In this document: positions 1 to 9,297 of the stretch, piece after piece
How the letters are laid out: every line of letters begins with the position of its first letter
How positions within the stretch are numbered: position 1 is the stretch's first letter
Source of the DNA: Clytia hemisphaerica
Taxonomy: Eukaryota > Cnidaria > Hydrozoa > Leptothecata > Clytiidae
Length of the DNA stretch: 64,000 nucleotides
Assembly: GCA_902728285.1 (NCBI GenBank)
Contig: CACVBU010000948.1
Coordinates: 635,190 to 699,189 of the forward strand
Direction: 5' to 3'
The notes under the pieces: generated by a model
The model's input: the letters and a program-made list of their open reading frames with translations, nothing else
The model's database searches: none
Told to the model about the DNA's origin: nothing
Made by a program: the position numbers and the translations under genes

Positions 1-524
1 AGATATGACGGTTTAAAGTTTAAAGTTTAAAGTCAATTAAGTCAATTTACTAAAAAGAACCTTTCAAAAAGATGCACTATAAAACTGCTGATAAATAAAC
101 ATGCTTTTTTGAGCTAATTGAATAAATAAATTCCCTTTGTTTTATTTTCAACATTATTGTTTGCGAACCGTAATGTAAAAAGTAAATAACTGGTGTTCTT
201 ATTATGATAAAAGGTTTTTTCTTTCCTTGCATATAATATCTTTCTTATCTCTATGTATTTGTTTTTAAAGAAAAATAATAATAATAACAAATTAGGTTCC
301 CACTTTATGTTCCCGGGTTCCCCCATCCCACTTTTCAGGTAAAAAATATGGGCACATCTTTTCAAAATTTTCAAAATTTGAAAAGTAAACACGAATCGCC
401 ATTTTCAATAGACCTATTTATTTAAACATAAAGGAATTCTTGCTATCGAGCAAGTCTTATTTTTCGCTTATTTATTTGTTTTTAAAGAAAAATATTTCAA
501 TTCTATTAATAATTAAACAACTTA

Positions 525-715
525 GGTTCCCACTTAGGTTCCCCCATCCCACTTTTCCGGTGTTCATTTAGGTTCCCACTTAGGTTCCCCCATCCCACTT
601 TTCCGGTGTTCATTTAGGTTCCCACTTAGGTTCCCCCATCCCACTTTTCCGGTGTTCATTTAGGTTCCCACTTAGGTTCCCAGGTTCCCCCATCCCACTT
701 ATCCGGTATGCCATC
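525..715. repeat. 46-bp tandem repeat, about four units
   Basis: Near-identical 46-bp units carrying TTAGGTTCCCAC and CATCCCACTTTTCCGG repeat head to tail; the phrase TGTTCATTTA recurs at 561, 607 and 653. A single diverged unit lies upstream at about 293-345. Both blocks are preceded by the same TATTTGTTTTTAAAG leader, so leader plus unit were duplicated before the array expanded. No gene is visible in 1-1000. Confidence 0.9.
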
Positions 716-1072
716 TAAAACCTGCAAATACAATGGGCGTATTTACACCGGAAGGTTTCCTTAATTAAATCTATCAAAGTCAAAAAAAGAGATATCTAAT
801 GGATGAATACGCTGGTTTACTACAGTTCAAAAATTGATTTTGCTCAAGGCTTCTCATTGGTTAATTTTACAGTCGCCTGTGATTGGTTGATATTGATATC
901 CATATATACATCACTCGAAATCCGTAAACATATTTGTTGTAATTGTTGTACTCAATAATTGCAATCGTCTTACACATCATCAACACTGTTTGCACTGTTT
1001 ATAATTTTTTCCTCAGTTCATTCGTGTTTGAAATAGCAAAACTCTTGGTTCATTGCACGCATCCTTTATTAA

Positions 1073-1371
1073 GGGCAGAAACTTTCATGTTTTTCGCGAT
1101 TTTGATCATTTTTCGCGAAAGTTTCTGCCAGGTAAACCTGAAAACGCGAAAGTTTTTTTTCGCGAAAAATAAACTTTCCTACTTTTGCACTTTTTGCTAA
1201 ATTTTTGCGTGTTTTATGAGTTTTGTCACCAAAAAAGGTAAATTTTATATGAATTCGCGAAAGTTCTCTCTGTGAAATTTCGGCTAAAACCATAATTCGC
1301 GAAACTTAAATTCGCTAAATTTTGCGACTTTTTGACTTCGCGAAACTTTCTGCCGAAGAAACTTTCTGCCC
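1073..1371. mobile_element. TTAA-flanked MITE (piggyBac-like target site)
   Basis: The ends are inverted copies of GGGCAGAAACTTTC, and each is flanked by TTAA (1069-1072 and 1372-1375). A TTAA duplication is typical of piggyBac-type elements. The interior has scattered TTCGCGAAA motifs and no plausible ORF. The target-site class is seen directly; the superfamily is inferred. Confidence 0.75.
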
Positions 1372-1444
1372 TTAACGTGCTTCCTTAATAAAATCTTTTG
1401 TTTTAAAGGCTGCTCCTATCCTACCTTTAAGACAATGGAGCTTA

Positions 1445-1778
1445 CACAGGAAAAAATCCGTGAATCACATGCGTGTGAAAACCAATTTCTGAGCATGTGA
1501 TCCTGCAAAAAATCACATGCGTGTGAAAATGTAATTCACAATCCATCTTTTCTCACTTGTTAAATAGAATAGAAGTGAGTTACTTTTAGGGTATTAAACC
1601 TCTCTCTCTAAGAAAGACAAACAATCCTATTTGTGATTTTAGATCTAGTCAGACACTCAATTTAAGTTGAGAAATGATGGCTTGTGAATTGCATTTTCAC
1701 ACGCATGTGATTTTTTGCAGGATCACATGCTCGGAAATCAGTTTTACCAAGCATGTGATTTCCATGCTTTTTCCTGTG
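1445..1778. mobile_element. 334-bp MITE with TTA duplication (PIF/Harbinger-like)
   Basis: The terminal CACAGGAAAA is inverted at the right end, and long subterminal arms contain CACATGCGTGTGAAAA in opposite orientation. TTA sits on both sides (1442-1444 and 1779-1781). A related sequence in opposite orientation near 17525-17565 has the same flanks joined with one TTA, which gives an empty site. A 3-bp TTA duplication fits PIF/Harbinger. Confidence 0.85.
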
Positions 1779-2123
1779 TTATGACTTTTAATTAAGGAAA
1801 ATCAAATGAAATTGACAAAGCAATGCGGTTAACCTTTTATTGCACGCGTTTCTCGTGACGTAATTTATGAAAATGGTCTATCATACGTATATACGTTGAA
1901 CGATGAATTTTTTTAAGTAAGAAACTGTCATCGTTGAAAGATTTCTTTCATTCTAAAAATGAAAAAAAAAACACTAATCACTTCCTAATGAGTATAGATG
2001 ATTTTTGAGATAAAGATATTTTAAATTAAATGATATTCTCGAAGAAGGAAATTTAATAATACAGGCTGCAGAAGAGCTGCTGGTGAAGCAATTCTTCAGA
2101 AATATCTTTTCTGATTCTAGAAA

Positions 2124-2384
2124 ACCCCCGGGGGGCACTGACCTTGGCGGACGGTGTCGCTGGAGTTTGAAAAGTGGACCCTGTCAGATATTAATGTTTG
2201 GTCAATTTGCACTCTAAACATTTTCCAAAATGACCAAAAATCAACCCGGTCAGGTCCAGATCTTGAAATTTAGTAAATTTGGGACCCTGTCGGATATCTC
2301 TAGAGTCTGAAAAAGGGGCCCTGATCAGCGGCACGTTCCGTACCTAATTTTCCCTAAGTGTCCCCCCCCCGGGTAGGAGACTTT
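2124..2384. mobile_element. C/G-run-ended insertion in duplication copy 1
   Basis: The insertion runs from a CCCCCGGGGGGCAC-like end to a GTGTCCCCCCCCCCGGG-like end and interrupts sequence that is continuous at about 5295 in the second copy. It has no ORF. Exact ends are uncertain by a few bases. Confidence 0.55.
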
Positions 2385-2557
2385 CTCAATATTTGTGTCC
2401 CTATTACTACTTTATTGATGGAATCTCTACGAAAGCTCACAAAATAGCCCGGGCGTTTGGCACAAGCTTTATTGCTTAAATTCAAAATTCGTGGCCAATT
2501 TTGTTGCCTATTTTGGGCGTCTCCGAATAAAGTATACGCCATGAATTGATTACCAAT

Positions 2558-2770
2558 ACACGTTTTTTTTTACAAGAACAAACTATTTAAGAACATAAGG
2601 CTTCAATGGCAAAATGTTAAGAACAAGTTAAGAACATTTTAAAGCTTTGGGGATTTCTTAGGAAAATGGACAAAAGTGTTCAAAAAATGGTGAAAATAAG
2701 AACATGTTAAGAACATTTTTAGGCTTAAAACAAAAAAAGTTTTAAACATCCGAGTTCTTCAAAAACGTGT
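2558..2770. mobile_element. AAGAACAT-type palindromic element
   Basis: It starts with ACACGTTTTTT and ends with AAAAACGTGT. The interior repeats AAGAACA/TTAAGAACA and contains the phrase AAGGCTTCAATGGC. Other members lie at 3257, 4580, 6172, 21788, 26010, 27907, 30290, 31195 and 54415. Confidence 0.75.
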
Positions 2771-2955
2771 ATCTAATTACTTCAAAGAATTTGATGTGAT
2801 AATCCATAATTTGAACACGCACGGGGAACACAAATTTGTTTCTGTTATATGAAGAAAGCAATACAGAACTGCTGTAATGAAGGCCAGAACGCACCTTTCT
2901 GAGCCCACTCTCAGATTCATCATGTTACATACAACTCATAGGCCTCATACAACAC

Positions 2956-3229
2956 TACACCCCTGTCTCACAGCCCCGGTGAAAATTTTCCCCACAGCGG
3001 GGATAAAATGTTCTTTCGAAATCCCAAGGGGATATTAATTCTATTGTTCCAAGCTTAAAAAATCCATTGGGGATGGTTTTGGAGTACAAATTTTATACTT
3101 TGAATTTCGAATGAGGATAAAATAAAAGTCGATTTTCCACTGGTGCTGAAATTGTAGGGTAATTTTCCAACCGGGAACAAATTTTCAAGTGGGGCTGGGG
3201 TCCCAGCGGGTTTGTGACACAGGGGTGTA
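2956..3229. mobile_element. CCCCTGTCTCACAG-type MITE
   Basis: The ends read TACACCCCTGTCTCACAG and, inverted, TGTGACACAGGGGTGTA. The interior has the family pattern of alternating GGGGAT/TTTTCC blocks. Related copies lie at 18404, 26979, 33092, 34065, 36228, 58878, 59297 and 59594. No ORF; a TA duplication is likely. Confidence 0.8.
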
Positions 3230-3256
3230 ACACTTGAGAAAATTGAATCCAAAGTA

Positions 3257-3480
3257 TTACACGTTTTTTATAAGAACATCCAAAATTTTTAAAGCCTTCG
3301 GATGTTTTTAACTTTTTGAGTTTTAAGCCTGATAATTTTATTAACATGTCCCAGCTGGCACACAACGTTGTTTCAACGTTAATATAACGTTATATGGACG
3401 TTGTGAACGTTAGATAAGCGTTGAAACAACGTTGTGTGCCTGCTGGGGTACTTATTTTCGCCATTTTTTTAGCATTTTTG
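3257..3480. mobile_element. AAGAACAT-type element, right-truncated and interrupted
   Basis: Starts ACACGTTTTTTATAAGAACATC and follows the family layout (AAGCCTTCGGATGTT, then TTTTGAGTTTTAAGCC). It is split by an AACGTT element at 3350-3448, and the family sequence resumes after the insertion. Confidence 0.7.
3350..3448. mobile_element. AACGTT palindromic mini-element
   Basis: About 99 bp, nearly self-complementary: CCCAGCTGGCACACAACGTT at one end and AACGTTGTGTGCCTGCTGGGG at the other, with AACGTT repeated between. It is inserted in an AAGAACAT element. Confidence 0.85.
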
Positions 3481-4189
3481 TCCAGTTTCGTCATTATTGT
3501 ATAACATCCATACCACTGACACACGCTTTTGTTTTATAAGAATGGTGTTTTTCCAATTCATCATGGATATTCTTTCAACTTTTTGGAAAAAAATCATCCT
3601 AAAATATTTTTAACATTTTTAATATTATTTATAAGTTTACTTAGGTTTGGATCCTTATAACCCAGAATGTGGCATTTTTGTGGAACCTTTTAACTTTGAC
3701 GGGGAATAATGGGCAATTTAATGGTAGAATGCTCTAAAAATGGCATTCTGAGCCAGTTACAGAAAGCCTATTGTATATGTATATGTAAAAGAATCATTAA
3801 GATATTTACGGAAAAATATGATTATTTACAAACATGGATTTATAAGATGGTTAAAAATAATTATTTTATGGAAGGTGATAATAATGACGACTGGAAAATG
3901 AAAATTATGTGGTAAGACTTCAAACCGTATTTTTTAGATTCTTGGAAAATTTAGAACAAAGGCTTTGATGGAGAAATCGTTATTTTAGGCCAAAACTTCA
4001 CTTTATGATTATGCATATTTGGTTCTGTAGAGAAAACCTATACGAGGCTGGGGTTTCTTCTTTGACATATGATAAGGCTTCATTGATTTGAGCCAAATAG
4101 TATCTGGCAATCTAAAACCTACAAACATACCATTTTACTAGTTGCAAGGTTGTCAACATAATAGGCAGCTTTAGGCTTTTAGGCCTTAC

Positions 4190-4505
4190 TTAGTTTTACG
4201 CTCGAAACGAAGGAAGATATGCGATAAATAAGATATTTCCCTGCTAAATTTCAAACACCACGAATCATATTTTTAAGTGCGTTTCAAGTTGTAAAGTAGA
4301 GTTTTAACTTTTACTTTAACATGACAACTGAAGACTTGTGACCTTAGGATCTCAGGATTTAAAAGCTCAAATTTTCTCCAATAAGGCTTGGAATATAGCC
4401 TAGAAGCCACTGAATCCCTCCAAAATCGAAATATCCAATGAAATAAAAGTGAAGTGCTAAAAATAGCAATTCTCGCCCGAACTCTAAATTCTGAAAAACG
4501 TTAAC
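4190..4505 (-). repeat. dispersed repeat, one of three copies
   Basis: The reverse complement matches 14390-14680 and 29945-30240, sharing TTTTTCAGAATTTA and TTTAGATCCTGAGATCCTAA. Mechanism and boundaries are unknown; the ORFs crossing it are not conserved between copies. Confidence 0.65.
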
Positions 4506-4579
4506 GATACACTAAAATCTCAATATTTTGACCATTTGATACTGCGGAAAATATAATAAAGTACCCCCAGGTGCCTAAC

Positions 4580-4845
4580 TACAGGTTTTTTCTTTTATAA
4601 GAAAAATCATAAAAGAACAATGAGGCTAAAAATCATCCAAAATAAGAACAAGTTAAGAACAAAGCCTGAAATTACTCAATTTCAAGCAATTTAAGGGTCA
4701 AAGTAGTAACGATTGGATATGAAAAATTATTATTTAAATTGCCTTAAATACATCATTTTCAGCTTGATAATAAGAACAGGATGAGAACAATTTAAGCCTC
4801 AAAATACCAAAGAACAGAATAAGAACAGTCGAGCCTCAAAAGTTA
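4580..4845. mobile_element. degenerate AAGAACAT-type element
   Basis: Contains TTTTTTCTTTTATAAGAA followed by repeated AAGAACAA/AAGAACAG motifs and GCCTCAAAA blocks. Clear terminal inverted repeats are not preserved. Confidence 0.5.
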
Positions 4846-5317
4846 CAGCTGATAACTTTATTAGTGTCAATAAATTTTAACCAATCAGTAATAAATGTCA
4901 TGTAAAAAGCACATAAAAATTTCGAGTACAAACGTGATTTGTCTTCAGACTTTAATTTTGCAATTTGTGTATTGTTGAAAAACTTGTTTCATTCTAAATA
5001 ATTAAAAAACGCACTACATAATCGTGACGTGACGTAATTTATGAAAAAGGTCTATTATGTATACGTATAACGATGAAATTTTTTTAAATAAGAAACTGTC
5101 ATCGTTGAAAGATTTCTTTCATTCTAAAAATGAAAAAAAACACACTAATCACTTCCTAATGAGTATAGATGATTTTTGAGATAAAGATATTTTAAATTAA
5201 ATCATTCTAGAAGAAGGAAATTTAATAATACAGGCTGCAGAAGAATTGCTTCACCGAGCAATTCGTCAGAAATATATTTTCGGATTCTAGGAAACCTTTC
5301 GCAATATTTGGAAAATT

Positions 5318-5568
5318 TTCGAGATTTTAATATACGGGGGGGGTGACCTAATTGCCGGGAAGTTGGAAATTGTACTTCTGAAAACCCAAAAATAAGGTAA
5401 AAAAAGGCTAAAATCTGGCTATTTAGAGCAAAATAAGGGGCCTTCTCTTTGACAGCTGAAACTTGTCTTAAAAATTAATAAACGGGGGGGAGAGGGGTCT
5501 TAATAAGGTCCAAGGGGGTTAGAAAATTTTCGAGGGGGCCGTTTATTTGGAACCTAAGAGTACTACTT
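5318..5568. mobile_element. C/G-run insertion in duplication copy 2
   Basis: Absent from copy 1, where the flanks are closer together. Contains GGGGGGGGTGACCTAATTG and further G-runs. A related inverted fragment (CAATTAGGTCCACG with C-runs) lies at 8820-8900. Boundaries are approximate. Confidence 0.5.
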
Positions 5569-5729
5569 TTTTGATGTAATCTCTACGGAAGCTCTCAAAA
5601 TAGCCCGCGCGTTTGGCACTAGCATTATTGCTTAAATTCAAAATTAATGGCCAATTTTGTTGCCTACTTATTTTGGGCGCCTCCGAATAAAATACTACGT
5701 AACGAATTGATTACCAATATATCTAATTA

Positions 5730-6171
5730 CCTTATCGGCCCTTTTTACGCTGGCCCTTATTGGCGTTATTATTGGGCTGGTGGCGTAATAAGGGCCGGTG
5801 TTGAAAGGGCCGGTGTAAAAAGGGCCAAAATTTTGCAATTTTTACCTAAAAGCGGCGTTAATTTTTTACCATCTTTTCTCAATTTAGAGGATTTTTGGCA
5901 TGATTAAAGGATGAAAACTATCCATTTTTTTACTCTATATCTAAAACTCAATGATTTTCAATGGGATTCTCAAAGTTTAATACTGAAAAATGACATTTTT
6001 AGTAAATACTTACTGTTTTGAAGCCTGAATAGAGATTTTTACAAGTTTTGGCGTTATTTACGGCCCTAATATTGGCGTAAGCCCAAAATTAGTCTATGGC
6101 GGGGAATAAGAGCCGGCGTGAAAGGGCTGGCCGGCGTTGAATTAGGGCCGGCGTAAAAAGGGTCGATAAGG
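5730..6171. mobile_element. CCTTATCG-ended element with GGCCCTTTTTACGC arms
   Basis: The TIR CCTTATCGGCCCTTTTTACG is matched in reverse by CGTAAAAAGGGTCGATAAGG, with TA on both sides. The interior repeats AGGGCCGGCGT/GGCCC motifs. The outer CCTTATCG is shared with elements at 7543 and 37696 that differ inside. Confidence 0.75.
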
Positions 6172-6330
6172 TACACGTTTTTTATATTAGAACCCAGTTT
6201 ATAAGAACATTTAGGGTGAAATTCTTCGAAAAATTAAGAACATCGTAAAAACATGCCCAGCCTCATGATATTGTCAATATTTGACTCTCGATTTGAGAAA
6301 ATCCATCCCTAAGTTCGGTTAAAACTGCTT
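6172..6330. mobile_element. AAGAACAT-type element fragment
   Basis: Begins TACACGTTTTTTATATTAGAAC directly at the edge of the previous element. The rest (CATGCCCAGCCTCA, then a stretch with GACTCTCGATTTGAG) matches the element at 54415-54757, partly in inverted order. Confidence 0.6.
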
Positions 6331-6401
6331 AGAAAGAGGAAAGAATTCTAGTTTCTTGTCATCTTGTCAGAAAAACCTGTAAATCAATAATTTGATCATA
6401 A

Positions 6402-6791
6402 AGCCATGTGTCCACTCCGGAAAGTTTGCAACGGGTCGGAACGGGTTGGAACGTTTTCTATTGTTCTGAGAATTATCTTCGACCCAGTTGCCACATATTT
6501 TTTTCACGTGAACGGTTCAATTGTTCACGTGTTTGGATCAAAACGGATCGAAAAATAATATTTTTTTTTTTGCGATCCGGGCCGGATCGAAGCGGTTCTT
6601 TTGTTTTGAAATAAAAGAAACATCTGAAGGAGATTAAAATAATTCGATTTCTTTTGTATGAAATTTGTAAACAGAAAGAATCTACTTTTAAAAATTCCGA
6701 AGTGGAATTTGCAAAACGGTTCAGATCGCTTTTCTTCTTCTTTCCAGTCCGTACCGATCTGTTGCAAACTTTCCGGAGTGGACACATGGCT
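6402..6791. mobile_element. 390-bp MITE with TAA duplication
   Basis: The ends carry inverted AGCCATGTGTCCACTCCGGA, continuing into AAGTTTGCAAC. TAA lies on both sides (6399-6401 and 6792-6794). PIF/Harbinger-like by target site. The ORFs crossing it are accidental. Confidence 0.85.
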
Positions 6792-7542
6792 TAAGCCTAG
6801 TTTCCACTCACCTAGCGGGCAGTGCGCTGCGACCAATTAACTAATCTCTTCCATTAACCAGCACTGCGTATAGCCATCAAAACAAAAGAATCGTTCATTT
6901 GTGAAGTTTATTTACTCACCTGAGTTGGGTTTCAACCGGTTAAAAATCCCCCTTTACATTTAAAACATGAGTTTCGACCGCTAAAATGGGTTTTGGCCCC
7001 GCTAGGTTGGGTTAGCAAAACCCACTATACTGTCAAATAGTTTCGAAAAAAATCGGTGTAGAAGACTTTCAAGCGAATTAGGCAGATTTTTTAACTTTTA
7101 AGAAAGCTATTACAGGTAGATTTTAGAAAGCCTATTGCTTTTCCAAAAGAAAATCATATTTACGGAAAAATATAATTATTTACAAACAAGATGGTTAAAA
7201 ATGAAAATTTTGCGGTAAGACTTCAAACCGTATTTTTTAGATTCTTGAACAATTTAGAACAAAGGGATTGATGGAGAAATTATTTTAGGCTGTTTTAGGC
7301 CGCAAAACCTAACTTTATGATATGCATATTTGGTTCTTATACGAGGCTAGGGGTTTCTTCTTGGACTCTCTGGGTTTCATTGTTTGGAGTAACTTTCATG
7401 GTATTGGTTGGTTTTCTGATGAACGAAAGATCTTGGTATAATACCCAATCAATAATGTCATGAAGCCTTAAGTGCTATATTCATACGGTTGGAAAGAACC
7501 ATGATTCTGAATAATTTAACATGCTGTTTCATTTAAACCCAT

Positions 7543-7842
7543 ACCTCATCGGGGAAAACTTCGTCGGGGAAAATTTTCGTCGGGGAAAAATATTCGTCAC
7601 TTGCTGGTTTTGGTAAGCGCATTAAGGCCGGGGAAAATTTTCATCGGGGAAAAATATTCGTCACTTGCTGGTTTTGGTAAGCGCATTAAGGCCGGGGAAA
7701 ATTTTCATCGGGGAAAAATATTCGTCACTTGCTGGTTTTGGTAAGCGCATTAAGGCCGGGGAAAATTTTCATCGGGGAAAAATATTCGTCACTTGGCCGA
7801 AATTTCGTCACTTTTCCCCGACGAAGTTTTCCCCGATAAGGT
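7543..7842. repeat. CCTCATCGGGG-ended element filled by a 64-bp tandem repeat
   Basis: Outer inverted ends CCTCATCGGGGAAAAC and GTTTTCCCCGATAAGG are flanked by TA. The interior is about three and a half 64-bp units (TTGCTGG recurs at 7601, 7665 and 7729), each containing GGGGAAAAATATTCGTCAC. The repeat grew inside a MITE. Confidence 0.85.
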
Positions 7843-8120
7843 ATCTCAGGTCAAGATCGAGTCAAGATAATATTTCTCAATATTTAGTTCATTTCAATAC
7901 AATCTTGTGTAGTCTTTGAGTGTTCGAGTTTCATCCGACCAATAATAGTTTGAGTTCAGTAAATGATATACGACCATCTTTATTTGAATCACAACATTGT
8001 AGAATGAAGCCTTTGTAAACTTCCAAGTCTGTCGTCGTTGGCTCCTAGAAAAAGTGAAGTGAAATAGACCTTTTCATGAATTACGTCACGAACAGCGAAT
8101 GCCTCGTTTTCAGACAATTA

Positions 8121-8363
8121 AGGCCGGACTCCACTTTCGCGCAAAATAGGCAACAGTTTTTTTCTTAACCTTTTTTGCCTGAAGAAAAGATTACGCCATA
8201 AAAGGTTTCGCGTGAACAAAAAAAAAGTTGAAGGAAGTTCTACTTTTTTCATCCGTTACGTCAATTTCGACCAATGGAATTGCTTTATTTTTCAACCGAC
8301 CAATGTCCTTACGAAAACGTCAAAAAGTTTTCGCTCATGTCGCGCGAAAGTGGAGATCGGCCT
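8121..8363. mobile_element. 243-bp MITE with TTA duplication
   Basis: The TIR AGGCCGGACTCCACTTTCGC is inverted as GCGAAAGTGGAGATCGGCCT, with TTA at 8118-8120 and 8364-8366. The ends differ from the 1445 and 6402 elements, so it is another family with the same target preference. Confidence 0.85.
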
Positions 8364-8414
8364 TTACCAAGGTAATTATATTTTAAGATACTTAAAATGA
8401 TGCATTTTTCAATA

Positions 8415-8650
8415 CAGGGTGTCCCGAAAAAAAGTACCGAGTCGTACCAGTTCTTTAGAAAGAAAGTTCTTGTGTTTCTCTCTGTGTCATATTAATAATT
8501 GTCAAGAAAGTTAATTATTTTTATTGTAAATGACTGTTGTAAAAGCAATTATTGTGTTGGTATATATTTTCTTACATTTTGTTAAACACGCGCAACAACC
8601 TTCTACTCAGAATCATGTTCGAACTCGATACTTTTTTTCCGGACACCCTG
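8415..8650. mobile_element. Tc1/mariner-type MITE (CAGGGTGTCC ends)
   Basis: TA, then CAGGGTGTCCCGAAAAAAAG, a body with ACTCGATACTTTTTTTCC, then GGACACCCTG and TA. A TA target and CAGGGTGTCC ends are typical of mariner-like MITEs of invertebrates. The right end of a second copy lies at 63910-63988. Confidence 0.85.
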
Positions 8651-9297
8651 TAGTGTCCAGTTTCGTTGAACTCTTTTGGGATCCAATTTCCAGAGCAATC
8701 AAGTCAAAACGAGGCAATAGATGCTCACAATGTAATTTATGAACAGTTCTTAATTAGACATTTTTTTTTTTTTAGATATTATCATCGTTCAAAAGCTGAA
8801 TTGCTCCAAAGAGCCCTAGTTATTTCCGCCCCCCCCAGCAATTAGGTCCACGCCGTTTATTATATTTTGAAAATATTTAGGACCCCCCTCCCCCATTTAT
8901 TTGGGACTTTAATAGTAATGTCAAATCGTGGCTATCGGTAGGGGGGTTTGTACTTTTACGGTGTGACGGGATTGGCCCTTTTTTAGTACGGTATTACGGG
9001 ATTTGACGAAAAAAAGACGGGAAAACGGTATTTTAAAATCAGACGGTGACGGTATTTGGCCTTTTTTGTCATTATGCCGGTATTTGAACCTGTACAAACC
9101 ATTGTGACGGTGTTATTATTTTTTTCAATTTTCGGGATTCCAGGATTCAGCAAAAATTTTGACGGGAATACGAACCCCCCCTTCGGTAGCTAGCTGACAC
9201 TTAATTTTGTCCATATAACGTTATAGGTTTTGGACGTTAGTTGAACGTTGGAACAATGCTGAGTACCAGCTTAGATGACTGGGTGTTGGGTTTAATC

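Larger units (their letters stand above)
1850..7375. repeat. diverged tandem duplication (1850-4080 and 5028-7375)
   Basis: Two blocks are colinear. 1850-2115 matches 5028-5300, 2395-2560 matches 5565-5720, and 3765-4070 matches 7125-7370. They share phrases such as GACGTAATTTATGAAAA and GCCAATTTTGTTGCCTA. Spacing differs because each copy has taken different transposon insertions. Neither copy has a convincing ORF. Confidence 0.8.

Noticed and set aside
525..715. CRISPR-like array (46-bp periodicity)
   Set aside because: The whole 46 bp is repeated with no unique spacer, so it is a minisatellite.
6473..6840. Overlapping ORFs of about 100 codons
   Set aside because: They lie in the arms of the 6402-6791 MITE and reflect its inverted repeat.
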